From Deltaproteobacteria bacterium (GTDB taxonomy: Bacteria > Myxococcota > Kuafuiibacteriia > Kuafuiibacteriales > Kuafuiibacteriaceae): 64,000 nt of DNA. The stretch covers positions 6,004,001-6,068,000 of the forward strand of contig JADJBV010000001.1 of NCBI GenBank assembly GCA_016703535.1. The letters run 5' to 3'. Under the pieces are notes generated by a model, which worked only from the letters and a program-made list of their open reading frames with translations, searched no databases and was not told the DNA's origin. The first letter of the stretch is position 1. Each line of letters begins with the position of its first letter. This document shows, one piece after another, positions 15,452-24,614 of the stretch. A program made the position numbers and the translations under genes.

Positions 15452-17707
15452 GTGCGGGCCTCGTGGGTGGTGATCGCCTCTGGCCTGGTCAGCGCCTGCG
15501 ACGCTTCGAGCCTCCACGTCCCGGCCCCTCCCCTGTTGCCCGACACCCGGGCGGTGTTGTTGGTGATCGACGGGCAACCGTTGCCCCTCGACGCCGCCGG
15601 TGAACCCGCGCTCTACGCCTACGACGCCGAGGCCTTCCGCGGGCGCGCCCAAGTCCTCGAGTTCCCGGCGGCCCCCACCGCCCAGCTCTACACCCTGAGG
15701 TACACCCGGAGCCTGGCCGACCTGGGGTTCACGCCGGGGCCCGTGCCCCGTCCAGGCGCCAACCAGACCACCCGGGCCGTCCCCACTCCCGCCCAACTTT
15801 TGGTTCGAGCCCAACCCGGTGATGGACCGTGGCAAGAGCTCAGCGAGTTGCCGGAGAGCCTGGCCTCACGGCGCCTCACGGCCGTCGACCCGACGAGCTG
15901 TTGGAGCCGGGGGGGGTGCGCCAACGCCGAAGGGGTCTGCGAAACTTGCCCGCTCTTCGAAGATCCCGAACCACCGGCGCCGCCCGAGCCCCCGCTGCCG
16001 CCGTCGATTTTCGCTGCGACCTGTCCGGCCCGCAGCAGCACCGTCAGCTTGTTTGGTGCGCCCCTGGTGAGCTGCGCCGCTGATCCCCCGCTGGGCCCGT
16101 GCCCCCCGGCCTCGGCACGCCCGCCCACTTACAGTGGATGTACACCGATCGGCGATCGGTGCCCGCAACGTTGGCCCACTGACCTTCCGCCCGGCTCGAT
16201 CCGCTACGTGGACGAGGACGCCGCGGAGGGGGGTGACGGATCCGAAGGGGCGCCCTTTCGGGAGCTGCGTTCGGCGATTGACGGTGCCCCGGCCAACTTG
16301 GTGATCGCGGTGGCGGCCGGCCGATACCAAGGCCCCTTGGAGCTCCCGGCCGGCGCTCGCTTGATCGGAGCCTGCAGCGCGCAAGTGGTGATCGACGGGC
16401 CGACCTACGGCGTGGTGGCCGGCGGTTCCGTCGAAGTGCGTCAGCTCCAGATCCGGACCGATCCCGCCCTTTCGGTGATCGGCGCCGGCGCTCACTTGAC
16501 CGGGAGTGACCTCTACCTGGAGGGCACCTTGGAGGTCTCGGGAGGGACGGCGGACGTGGCGCGGATCGTGATTCGCACCTCGGAAGGCCCAGCGCTCCAG
16601 CTCAGCAGCGGCGCACGCGTCACGCTGCGGGGTGGTTACGTGGAGGGCACCCCCGCCGCGGCTTTGGCGGTGGAAGGCGCAAGTCTGGACGCTGAGGAGG
16701 TGGTGATCCGCGGAGATCCCGGCGGGCCGGAGCCAGGAGTGGCGGTGGGCCGTGGGGGGCAGCTGGTGCTGAGGCGAGGGTTGCTGGAGGACGTCTCGTT
16801 GGGCGTCAACGTCCTCGACCCCGGCTCATTGGCGGAGCTCAGCGACCTCATCCTGCGTCGGACCCGGGGCCCCACGGTGGGCCCAGGGTTCAACGTCGCG
16901 CAAGGAGGGACCATCCGCGCGCAACGGATCCACGGCCGAGCCTTGGGCGCCCAAGGGATGGTCACCAACGACGGGACCCTGGAGGCCGAGGACGTGGACC
17001 TCAGTGAGGTGGGCGAAGTTGGGATCTTGGCCACCGGTGGAGGGACGGTCGAGCTCTCTCGGGTGAAGATCCAGAAGGTCGGACCGGCGGCGATCCGCAT
17101 CGAGGCCAACAGCCGCGGTGAGGTCGAGGACCTTGACGCCAGCGAGTTGTGGGTCCCAGATCCCTTTCAGCTGGTCGAGGTCGTGAGCGGCGAGCTGGTG
17201 CTGAAGCGAGCGCACCTGCACGACTCGATCTCCAAGGGGCTGGGATCTTCCGGAGATCAACCGACGATGGAGGTCGAGGACCTGGAGCTCGCCGGGCTCG
17301 GGGCGGCCGGGATCTACTTGAATGGCGTACGGGATCGGCTCAGCGGCGCTCGGATCTGGATCCACGACACCGGACAAGCGTCCCTCTACACGCCCTACCA
17401 AACCAACTGCACCTTGTTGGACCTCCGCTCCGAACGCGCCGCCAGCGGCATCGGCAACCGGCCCGGGGCCTTGACCATCGTCGAGAGCTCGAACGTGGAG
17501 CTCGATCGCTTCTTGCTTGAAGGTCACCCGGTGGCGCTGGACCTGGAGCCGACGGTCGACGGCGATCGGGCCCAACACCTGCGGCGCGGCCTGATCCGCA
17601 ACAACGACGCGGCGATGTTGATCCGCGGGCCGCTCCTGCGGGTGCCGGAGATCTTGGACCGGGTCGCCTTCGAATCCAACCGGCAGCTCTCGATCACCGC
17701 CGAATAG
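15452..17707 (+). CDS. Beta-helix lipoprotein with Cys-rich middle region
   Basis: 751 residues from a GTG start at 15452. A lipoprotein signal ends at SGLVSAC (Cys16). Residues ~25-110 form a beta-rich domain (AVLLVIDGQPLPL, LYTLRYTRSLADLGFTPGPV) that resembles the N-terminus of the lipoprotein at 52001-53314. A Cys-rich, Pro-rich segment follows (SCWSRGGCANAEGVCETCP). From ~245 on, IRYVDEDAAEGGDGSEGAPF opens a right-handed parallel beta-helix: many short rungs such as GARVTLRGGYVEG and GTLEAEDVDLSEVG. Such folds often bind or cleave polysaccharide, but no catalytic pattern is visible. It is probably anchored in the outer membrane. It lies 16 bp after the dienelactone hydrolase gene, so the two may share a transcript. 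Confidence 0.75.
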   Translation: MRASWVVIASGLVSACDASSLHVPAPPLLPDTRAVLLVIDGQPLPLDAAGEPALYAYDAEAFRGRAQVLEFPAAPTAQLYTLRYTRSLADLGFTPGPVPRPGANQTTRAVPTPAQLLVRAQPGDGPWQELSELPESLASRRLTAVDPTSCWSRGGCANAEGVCETCPLFEDPEPPAPPEPPLPPSIFAATCPARSSTVSLFGAPLVSCAADPPLGPCPPASARPPTYSGCTPIGDRCPQRWPTDLPPGSIRYVDEDAAEGGDGSEGAPFRELRSAIDGAPANLVIAVAAGRYQGPLELPAGARLIGACSAQVVIDGPTYGVVAGGSVEVRQLQIRTDPALSVIGAGAHLTGSDLYLEGTLEVSGGTADVARIVIRTSEGPALQLSSGARVTLRGGYVEGTPAAALAVEGASLDAEEVVIRGDPGGPEPGVAVGRGGQLVLRRGLLEDVSLGVNVLDPGSLAELSDLILRRTRGPTVGPGFNVAQGGTIRAQRIHGRALGAQGMVTNDGTLEAEDVDLSEVGEVGILATGGGTVELSRVKIQKVGPAAIRIEANSRGEVEDLDASELWVPDPFQLVEVVSGELVLKRAHLHDSISKGLGSSGDQPTMEVEDLELAGLGAAGIYLNGVRDRLSGARIWIHDTGQASLYTPYQTNCTLLDLRSERAASGIGNRPGALTIVESSNVELDRFLLEGHPVALDLEPTVDGDRAQHLRRGLIRNNDAAMLIRGPLLRVPEILDRVAFESNRQLSITAE

Positions 17708-17713
17708 ACGCCT

Positions 17714-20700
17714 TCATTCGATGACCTCAAGCTGCTCCGGGCCGACCACCACCCGCACGTTGGGATCGTCGAGGCGTTCTGCGGAGGCGCTGGGCAACTC
17801 GTAACGGCCAGGGCTGGTGGCGATCAACTCGACCTCGTAGGCCAACTTTGGGCCACCGCGCAGGTGGGCCGAAAGTTCGCCGTCCTGCGCGTGTTCTTCG
17901 AGGATGGTCCCTTCGCTGCGGGTCCGGGCCCGACCAAAGGCGCCCGGCAAAGGCAATCGCAACCAGACCGGGCCGGTCACCTGATCCAGCTCGTGGCGAC
18001 ACAAGATCCGAGCCCCGAGGCGCAAGGGACCACTGAGGGGCTTGCCGTCCAGGGTGCAGCGTCGAGTCAATTGCAAGCCAGCTTGCCCCGGGACGGGCGC
18101 CGCGCCGCGACCGATCACCGAAAGTCCCAGCTGCAACACCCCCGCGCCGGTCACGAAGGCCGAAAGTTCTTGGCCGCGGAGGGCCTCGACGTCGATCTCG
18201 ACCAAGGTGACCTTGCCGCTATAGGCGCGCTTCAGCGCCTCACCCGCCAAAAAGAGGCTGGCCCAATACTCCTTGGTCGACGGCTCGGCCCGGGCCGCCT
18301 TGGCCAAACCCAACAGGGCGTAGCCGTTGACCCGCGGATCTCCAAAGTGCCCGCTCGATCCCTGGGCCGAGAGGGCTTCGGTCAACGCCGAGAGTTGGCT
18401 ATGCCGTGGCAACGCGTCGGCCAAGGTGACGATCGCCAAGGCCCGCAGCGCCAGCGGTTCTTCGACGCTGTCCGGCAGGAATCCGCCAGCCGCCAACTCG
18501 GCGGCGGCTTTGGGTCGCGCCAACACCGCGGTCGCGGCCAAGATCGCCCGTAAAGAAGCGCTCTTTTGGGCGGCTTCGTTCAAAGACTCCAAGGTCGCAG
18601 CGATCGGCCCGCCGGCCCGGCCCGCCAAGGCCAAGACGAAGATCGCGTGGGCCCGGGTCGCAGGATCACCGTCGCCGGTGGCGATCTTGGGCAAGGCGCC
18701 GAGCAGCGGTTCGATCACCCCGCTGGGGACCAGGCGCCCGGCCCGTCGAACCTCGACCACCAGGTGGGCCGCGTCCACGGTCACCGCCGCGTTTGCGCCT
18801 TCACCCGCCGCCCACTCGGAGACCCATCCTCGTTCATCGAGGCGCGCCGCGATGGTGGTGATCGCCTCGTCGATGCGCGCGCCCTCGGACAACTCTCTGA
18901 GCGCCAGCGCCGAAAAACCGCGGGCCACCTGGGCGGTGGTGCGGGGATCCGGGAGCCCCAAGGCGTCAAAGGCCGCCAGGTGTCGATAAGGCAAGATCGG
19001 CCCCAAGGCGACCCGGGCCTTGCCTTCATTGATCTCGGGAGGGACGCCGAAGCGGGCCGGCTCACCGTGGTGCGGCACAGCGTAAGATCCAACCACCGTC
19101 AGGGGTGCGGCCGATCGAACCGGGACCTCGACCTTGGTGCTCTGAGCGCCGCTGGTCGCCACCAACTCCAACACGCCGCTGCGTTCGGCCACCAGGCGAA
19201 AACGGCCCAAACTTCCGGTCGCGATCGTCTTTTCGCTGGGGCCTTCCAACTTCCCGGCCCCCGACACCACCAGCTGGACCTGGGGTGATTGTCCCTCGGG
19301 GCCTTCGACCCGAACGGTGATCGCCGCTTGATCTCCGGGCCGCAAAAAGGCTGGGGGCACGATGGTCAAGGCCAGCTGGGGTTCAGCGACGATCTCGGCC
19401 CGGGCGTAGCCCAAACGATCGAAGCCGACCGCGTAGGCGTCGACGATCACCCGGCCCCGGGCCGCGCCCAACTCCAGGTTGGTGGCCAAGTCGCCCGTCG
19501 CGTTGGTGTAGAGCGGACCCAAGATGGTCGCGACCGGCGCCGCCACCGCGGTCCGGGAACGGAGCAGCGGCGCCAACTCCGCGGGCGCCGGATCCAACAC
19601 GGTCCGAGCGCCGACCTGAGCCAAATCGTAGATCAGCGGCGCCCGAGAGAGGCCCGCGGCCAGAGGCAACACCGGATCGGGATCTTGGTCGGAGGCCAAA
19701 GCCAACTCGCTGATCACCAGGTAAACAGGGACCGGGCCTCGGGACCCCGGCAGTCGCAGCTGGATCGGCACGACCCCTGGGGCCACCCGGGCCGGCGCCA
19801 CCAACTCCATGGGCAAACGCAAGCGTTCGTTCGGAACCCGGATCCGGAGGTGGCCGTACGCAACCTTGGGAGGAAGTGAAGGTGCAGGGGATGGTCCCAA
19901 AAGCCGGGCCACCAGCTGCAGCTCCGGCAAAGCGCCGGGGATCAGCGGGACCTGCACCGCGGTCAACAAAGCCTCGGCCCGGCCGGTCTGGGCGTGGAGC
20001 ACCCGCTCTCGGCCGGCCCACAAGTCGAGGCGGCCCGGGAAGGGACCGTAGGCCAACAAAGACAGGGGCCCGGTTTCGCTGAGCGTAGGGGCGTCGGCGA
20101 TCAACACCAAGTCACCGGCGCTCAAGGAGCCGGCGTCGTCTGGACCAACCACGTGGACCTCGGCGGTGCGTTCGCTGCCGCCGTGTTCGACCCGCACCAG
20201 GTAACGTCCGGGCACGGTCGGCCGTTCGCCCAAAGCGGTGGGGCCGGCTTCGGTGGTCAGGGCCCGATCCGGCGTCGCCTTGTCGCCGCGACGTTCGACC
20301 CGAACCTGGACCACCTCACCCGCCCGAGGTCGGCCGGCCGCGTCCAGCACCGACACCAAAAGGCCCAACTCCTCCCCCACCCGCACCACGGGCCGTTCGG
20401 AGATCAGCCGCAAGGCGCCGGCGGGGAGCGTCCGGAGATCTTCGGCGAAGGCCCGGGTTTCGACCGCTTGTCCCGCCACGTAGGCGATGGCTCGACGGCG
20501 CAGCTGTTCCCCTTCACCCAACTCGGGGCAGGCGATCCAATGTTGGCCTTCGCCATCGAGGCTGACGTCGTTGCTGGCGGTCCGTTCACTTCGGCCCTGG
20601 GCAAAGAGGGACCAACACTCGGTGTGGATCGGGGTGCCGGCCACCGACCCACCAAAAGAGCTCACGCCGCTGACCAAAAACCGTCCGTCATCTTTGGCGC

Positions 20701-22567
20701 TGACGACAAGGCGCACCGCCGCGTTGAGATCACTGCCGTCGACCAACAGCGGGGTCCGCCCCAACTCGAAGGCCCCCACCAACGCGCGCAAGGCATACAC
20801 CCCGGGTTTGGCTTCGGCCGGCACGGTCAGGGACACGACCCCGTGGCCGTCGGGGAGGTTGGCGGGGGCCCGCAAGATGGCCCGCCCTTCTTCGTCGACC
20901 AACTCCACGGTGGCCCCGACGGTGGCGCCGCCGCGAAAGCCGTCGTCCCGGGTCAAGATCAAGGTCTCGAAGGTGGAGCCCGGACGGACCGCCGCTTGTT
21001 GCGGACGAAGTTGGGCCCGCAGCGCGGGTCGGGGATCGAGCCCCAAACCCACTCCGCTGAAGGCGTGCGGCAAAAACGCAAAGTCTCCCCCTCGCCGGAC
21101 CCAGCTGAAGGCCAAGGGCGAAAGGAGGGGGCGCTCCAGGTTGAGCTCGGCGGTGCCGCTACCGTTGGTCCGCACCGGCCCGTGACGGCTCCCGTCCACC
21201 GCCTGGAACATCACCTCGGCGCCCGCCACCGGCTGACCGGTCGAGAGGGAGTGGACATCGGCCCGGATGGCCCGGGCCCCCGGCCGCACCACCAGCCCCA
21301 GCTCATTGGCCAAGATCCACTGCCGATCCCGGACCCAAGGCCGGGCCAGATCTTTGACCTCTAGCCGGTAGACTCCGAGCTGTTCACTTTGGGGATCGAA
21401 GACCTCGACCTCGTTGCGCCCTTCGCTCACCGCCAAGGTGCCCCGATGCACCACCAGCCCGACGTCGTCCGGGAGCTCCAGGGACGGATCGGTCCACGCC
21501 GGGCCGATCCGATCGAGCTGTTCGGGTCGGATCTTCCGGACCTCGACCGCCACCTGATTGGTCTGGGCCGCCTCCAGCCACACCCGCTGCTGCCGCGAAC
21601 CTTCGATCAAGGCGTAAGGACCGTCGAAGCCCACCGCCGGCCGACGGCTGGGGATCTCCACCTTCTGGCGAAAAGCGGTGGTCAAGAGGGCGCCCCGTTC
21701 GGCCTTGACCCCGGTGCCGATCACCACGTCGTAGCTTTGCCCCGGCTGGAAGTCGCCCCGGACCAAAAAACCCCGGGGCTCGAGCTCGATCCGGATCGGC
21801 AACTCGGGCGTGATCGCCAAAGAATCGCTCAAAGACTCGGCCTCCAAGTCCCCCGAGGCCCGGCCCCGCAGCACAAAACGGGTCCCTTTTTGCCGGAGCT
21901 CCAAGGCCTCGATGCGGAGGGGCTGGGGATCTCGAAGCACCTCCCGCACGACCTGTTTGCCGATCGCCTCGCCGCCGACCAAGGGCAAAAGTGAGGGCGC
22001 AACCTCCACCCGCCGAGCCTCCCCCTCGAGCTGGAGCCGGGCGACCCGACCTTGCCCAACCAGGCTGGCCTCGAAGCGCAGCGGTTCACCGCCAAAGCCG
22101 TAGACCCGCACCGCCGCCTGCACCGCGGCCAAAGCCACGGGGTGGCTCAGCTCCACCTCCACCACCTCGGGCCGGGCCGAGACCAGATCGACGTTGCGCA
22201 CCTGAAACAGGGGGCGATGCCAGTGGACCACCCGCCCCCGCGGATCCTCCAAGGCTCGGACCGAATATCGAACGTTCTCCGCCAGGCCTTGGGCCGGGAT
22301 GAAGGTGGCCTCCATCGGCCCGGTCACCCGCAGCTCACCTGGCAACTCTGGGATGATCTCGAGGTGGGCGGTGCGCGGCAGGACCTGGCCCACCTGAGAG
22401 GCGTCGAAGTGCTCCTCAGGATAACTGAGGACCAAAGGTGAGGTGTCCTCGACCAGACCGCTGGGGCTGATCCGCACCCCACTGCTCACCGGCTCGCTGG
22501 GCCCACACGCGACGAAAAATAGCCCCGCCCCGAGCCAAAGGCGCAGAGCCCCAAAAGTCGGCGCCAT
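17714..22567 (-). CDS. Alpha-2-macroglobulin family lipoprotein lacking the thioester
   Basis: 1,617 residues. Bacterial alpha-2-macroglobulins are periplasmic protease traps. Here a lipoprotein signal ends in FFVACGP, followed by macroglobulin-like beta domains. The typical MG/bait-region layout is present: SLVGQGRVARLQLEG, LGLVVRPGARAIRADVHSL, RPGSTFETLILTRDDGFRGG, FLRPGDQAAITVRVEGPEG, then an alpha-helical complement-like region (TTAQVARGFSALALRELS to LLGLAKAARAEP). At the place where ECAM-type members have the CxEQ thioester, this protein reads ILPYRHLAAFDALGL, so the covalent trap is absent, as in YfaS-type proteins. It starts at the ATG at 22567, 10 bp after the SDR stop. No pbpC neighbour is present. 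Confidence 0.85.
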   Translation of the reverse strand: MAPTFGALRLWLGAGLFFVACGPSEPVSSGVRISPSGLVEDTSPLVLSYPEEHFDASQVGQVLPRTAHLEIIPELPGELRVTGPMEATFIPAQGLAENVRYSVRALEDPRGRVVHWHRPLFQVRNVDLVSARPEVVEVELSHPVALAAVQAAVRVYGFGGEPLRFEASLVGQGRVARLQLEGEARRVEVAPSLLPLVGGEAIGKQVVREVLRDPQPLRIEALELRQKGTRFVLRGRASGDLEAESLSDSLAITPELPIRIELEPRGFLVRGDFQPGQSYDVVIGTGVKAERGALLTTAFRQKVEIPSRRPAVGFDGPYALIEGSRQQRVWLEAAQTNQVAVEVRKIRPEQLDRIGPAWTDPSLELPDDVGLVVHRGTLAVSEGRNEVEVFDPQSEQLGVYRLEVKDLARPWVRDRQWILANELGLVVRPGARAIRADVHSLSTGQPVAGAEVMFQAVDGSRHGPVRTNGSGTAELNLERPLLSPLAFSWVRRGGDFAFLPHAFSGVGLGLDPRPALRAQLRPQQAAVRPGSTFETLILTRDDGFRGGATVGATVELVDEEGRAILRAPANLPDGHGVVSLTVPAEAKPGVYALRALVGAFELGRTPLLVDGSDLNAAVRLVVSAKDDGRFLVSGVSSFGGSVAGTPIHTECWSLFAQGRSERTASNDVSLDGEGQHWIACPELGEGEQLRRRAIAYVAGQAVETRAFAEDLRTLPAGALRLISERPVVRVGEELGLLVSVLDAAGRPRAGEVVQVRVERRGDKATPDRALTTEAGPTALGERPTVPGRYLVRVEHGGSERTAEVHVVGPDDAGSLSAGDLVLIADAPTLSETGPLSLLAYGPFPGRLDLWAGRERVLHAQTGRAEALLTAVQVPLIPGALPELQLVARLLGPSPAPSLPPKVAYGHLRIRVPNERLRLPMELVAPARVAPGVVPIQLRLPGSRGPVPVYLVISELALASDQDPDPVLPLAAGLSRAPLIYDLAQVGARTVLDPAPAELAPLLRSRTAVAAPVATILGPLYTNATGDLATNLELGAARGRVIVDAYAVGFDRLGYARAEIVAEPQLALTIVPPAFLRPGDQAAITVRVEGPEGQSPQVQLVVSGAGKLEGPSEKTIATGSLGRFRLVAERSGVLELVATSGAQSTKVEVPVRSAAPLTVVGSYAVPHHGEPARFGVPPEINEGKARVALGPILPYRHLAAFDALGLPDPRTTAQVARGFSALALRELSEGARIDEAITTIAARLDERGWVSEWAAGEGANAAVTVDAAHLVVEVRRAGRLVPSGVIEPLLGALPKIATGDGDPATRAHAIFVLALAGRAGGPIAATLESLNEAAQKSASLRAILAATAVLARPKAAAELAAGGFLPDSVEEPLALRALAIVTLADALPRHSQLSALTEALSAQGSSGHFGDPRVNGYALLGLAKAARAEPSTKEYWASLFLAGEALKRAYSGKVTLVEIDVEALRGQELSAFVTGAGVLQLGLSVIGRGAAPVPGQAGLQLTRRCTLDGKPLSGPLRLGARILCRHELDQVTGPVWLRLPLPGAFGRARTRSEGTILEEHAQDGELSAHLRGGPKLAYEVELIATSPGRYELPSASAERLDDPNVRVVVGPEQLEVIE
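18073..18086. repeat. Palindrome GCAAG-N4-CTTGC
   Basis: Spacer CCAG, as at 1361. Inside the macroglobulin gene. Confidence 0.6.
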
Positions 22568-22577
22568 CTGGCGCACC

Positions 22578-23381
22578 TCAGGCCTCCCCGACCATTTGCA
22601 AGCTAACTTGCCAAAGGGCGTCTTGGATCCGTCGATCTCGGGCCGCCGCCGAGGCCCGGGAGACCACGCCGTCGACCAAATAAGCGCCAGTAACGTCCGC
22701 CAACTCGGGGGAGGTGGCGGCCACCACCGAGGTCCGGGCCCCGCTCTCCAGGCTGGCGCCGTCCATCCCAAAGCCGGTGGCCAGGAGTTTGGTCCCGATC
22801 ACCCCGGGGTGGAGCGCGTTGGCGGTGTAGCGCTCTTTGGGCACCAAACGAGCCAGGGTGTTGGCGTGGAGCACGTTGCACAACTTGGAGTTGGCGTAGG
22901 CCCGGTAGCCTTCAAAACCTTGACGGAGCTGGAGGTCATCCAGATCCAAAAGGGAGCGCTGGTGGGCGACCGAGGCCACGTTGATCACCCGAGACGGCGC
23001 CCCGGTGAGCAGCGGCTCCAGCAGCCGGGTCAACAACACCGGCGCCAAGTGGTTCACCGCCAAGGTCAACTCGATCCCGTCCTCCGAAAGTTGGCGCTCC
23101 TTGAGGAAAACGCCGGCGTTGTTCAGCAGGACGTCGAGCCGCGGCACCTCCCCCTTCAGCCGTTCCGCCAAGGTTCGGATCTGCTTTTGGCTGCTGAGGT
23201 CAGCGACCGCGGGCAAGGCGCGACCGGGCCCGACGGCGGCGAGGTGCTCCAAAGTCGCCGAGACCTTGGCCTCGCTGCGCCCGTGGACCACCACGGTCCA
23301 GCCCTTCTGGAGGAGCTCGAGGGCTGTTTGCCGCCCGATCCCATCGGTCGCGCCCGTGACCAGGGCGATACGTTCGGTCAT
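22578..23381 (-). CDS. Short-chain dehydrogenase/reductase
   Basis: 267 residues, classical SDR with NAD(P) motif TGATDGIG (10-17), the NNAG motif, the catalytic Ser in VINVASVAHQ and the Y-x-x-x-K motif YANSK. The HPGVIGTKL segment after the active site is like retinol-dehydrogenase/WW-oxidoreductase relatives. The substrate is unknown. No signal peptide, so cytosolic. It follows the SpeD-like gene by 8 bp and precedes the macroglobulin gene by 10 bp on the same strand, so it is probably part of the arg-led transcript although its role there is unclear. A copy of the GCAAG-N4-CTTGC palindrome lies at its 3' end (22598). Confidence 0.9.
   Translation of the reverse strand: MTERIALVTGATDGIGRQTALELLQKGWTVVVHGRSEAKVSATLEHLAAVGPGRALPAVADLSSQKQIRTLAERLKGEVPRLDVLLNNAGVFLKERQLSEDGIELTLAVNHLAPVLLTRLLEPLLTGAPSRVINVASVAHQRSLLDLDDLQLRQGFEGYRAYANSKLCNVLHANTLARLVPKERYTANALHPGVIGTKLLATGFGMDGASLESGARTSVVAATSPELADVTGAYLVDGVVSRASAAARDRRIQDALWQVSLQMVGEA
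22598..22611. repeat. Palindrome GCAAG-N4-CTTGC
   Basis: Spacer CTAA, flanked by TTT and CAAA. Near the 3' end of the SDR gene. Confidence 0.6.
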
Positions 23382-23389
23382 GCCCCTCT

Positions 23390-23704
23390 CTACAACGAAG
23401 GACGATCAGGGAGTAGCCGCGACAGCTCCTCGGCCGACAACATTCGCCAACCCAAGGACTCGGCCAAGGCCTGGGCGATCGGGCCCAGGTTGGCCTCTCC
23501 GTAGAGATCCAGGGTCACCAGGCCATGCTCCGGCCAGGTGTGGAGGATCAACCGTGGTTCGACGGTCAGGCGCACGATGGTGAAGCCGTGGGGCTCCCAG
23601 TGGTGGGTCGAGCTGGACCCGGGGAGGGCCGCCAACAGGGCCGGCGGCAACAGGCTCGGGTGGTGGGGCCCGGGCGCCGCGAAGGTCCCGAAGTAGTGCT
23701 TCAT
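23390..23704 (-). CDS. SpeD-like protein lacking the pyruvoyl serine
   Basis: 104 residues, clearly related to the beta/alpha core of S-adenosylmethionine decarboxylase (SpeD). HHWEPHGFTIVRLTVEPRLI is followed by LHTWPEHGLVTLDLYGE, matching the family's ESHLTIHTWPEYGY region. In active SpeD the Ser of ESH self-cleaves to make the pyruvoyl group; here E-P-R stands in its place (Pro50 for Ser), and the catalytic Cys that follows TWPE is Gly69. The His of HTWPE (His55) is kept. It should therefore not be a pyruvoyl decarboxylase. The ATG at 23704 overlaps the argF stop by 4 bp, implying coupled translation with arginine synthesis. The in-frame start at 23767 would overlap argF deeply and was rejected. 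Confidence 0.8.
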   Translation of the reverse strand: MKHYFGTFAAPGPHHPSLLPPALLAALPGSSSTHHWEPHGFTIVRLTVEPRLILHTWPEHGLVTLDLYGEANLGPIAQALAESLGWRMLSAEELSRLLPDRPSL

Positions 23705-24603
23705 CCGGCCAAGAGCTCGAGGAGCAGCGCTTTCTGCACGTGGAGCCGATTTTCGGCCTGATCCCAAAGGGCCGATCGCTCCTCATACATCAGCTCACCG
23801 TCGATCTCTTCACCCCGGACCGCCGGGAGGCAGTGCATGACGATCGCCTCGTCGTCGGCGTGGCGCATCAGGTCTTGGTCGACCCGGTAGCGGCCGAAGA
23901 TCTGGCGGCGGGCTTCGGCTTCGGCCTCTTGGCCCATCGAGATCCAGGTGTCGGTGTAGACCACGTCCGCGGCTCGCACCGCGGCCACCGGATCTTCGAC
24001 CTGGGTCAAGGTGCCGGCCAGACCTTGGGCCTGATCCAACACCGCGGGCGGCAGCCCATAACCGGCGGGAGAAGCCACCCGGACCTGGGCGCCCAAGGCC
24101 GCCAACAACAGGCCGGTGGAGGTGGCCACGTTGTTCCCTTCACCCACGAAGGCGAACCGCAGGCCCCGGAGCTCACCCTTCCGCTCCTGAATGGTCAAAA
24201 CGTCGGCCAAGGCCTGGCAGGGGTGGCGTTCATCCGAGAGGGCGTTGATCACCGGCACCCCAGCGTAGGCCGCCATGGATTGCAACTTGTCTTGCGAAAA
24301 CACCCGCGCCACCAGCCCGTGGACGTAACGCCCGATCACCTTGGCGAAGTCCCGCTCGTCTTCACCTTTGCCGACCTTGGTGTTGCTGGGTCCGAGCTCG
24401 ATGACCTGGCCCCCCAGCTCGTGCACCGCCACCGTAAAGCTGACCCGGGTCCGCACCGAGGGCTTCTCGAAATAGAGCGCCACGTGCCGCCCCGCGAGTT
24501 CGCTGCGAGGTTCACCCCGCTGGGCCTTCAGCTGCTTGGCCCGAAACAGGAGGGCCATGGTCTCTTCGACGTCGAGATCCAGCTCCGAGAGGTAGTTCTT
24601 CAT
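23701..24603 (-). CDS. argF: Ornithine carbamoyltransferase
   Basis: Makes citrulline from ornithine and carbamoyl phosphate, the sixth step of arginine synthesis. 300 residues, slightly short but complete. The carbamoyl-phosphate motif reads EKPSVRTRVSF (~50-60; STRTR in most members). The HPCQALAD motif and the ornithine-side MHCLPAVRGEEI motif with the active Cys are both present. It follows the argJB stop by 11 bp on the same strand and overlaps the SpeD-like gene, so it belongs to an argC-argJB-argF operon. Paralogous AOTCases use the same fold, but the HCLPA context suits OTC. Confidence 0.94.
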   Translation of the reverse strand: MKNYLSELDLDVEETMALLFRAKQLKAQRGEPRSELAGRHVALYFEKPSVRTRVSFTVAVHELGGQVIELGPSNTKVGKGEDERDFAKVIGRYVHGLVARVFSQDKLQSMAAYAGVPVINALSDERHPCQALADVLTIQERKGELRGLRFAFVGEGNNVATSTGLLLAALGAQVRVASPAGYGLPPAVLDQAQGLAGTLTQVEDPVAAVRAADVVYTDTWISMGQEAEAEARRQIFGRYRVDQDLMRHADDEAIVMHCLPAVRGEEIDGELMYEERSALWDQAENRLHVQKALLLELLAG

Positions 24604-24614
24604 GGATGGTTTCC

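Noticed and set aside
22568..22771. Upstream extension of the macroglobulin frame
   Set aside because: It runs into the SDR gene out of frame, and the lipoprotein signal begins at the ATG at 22567.
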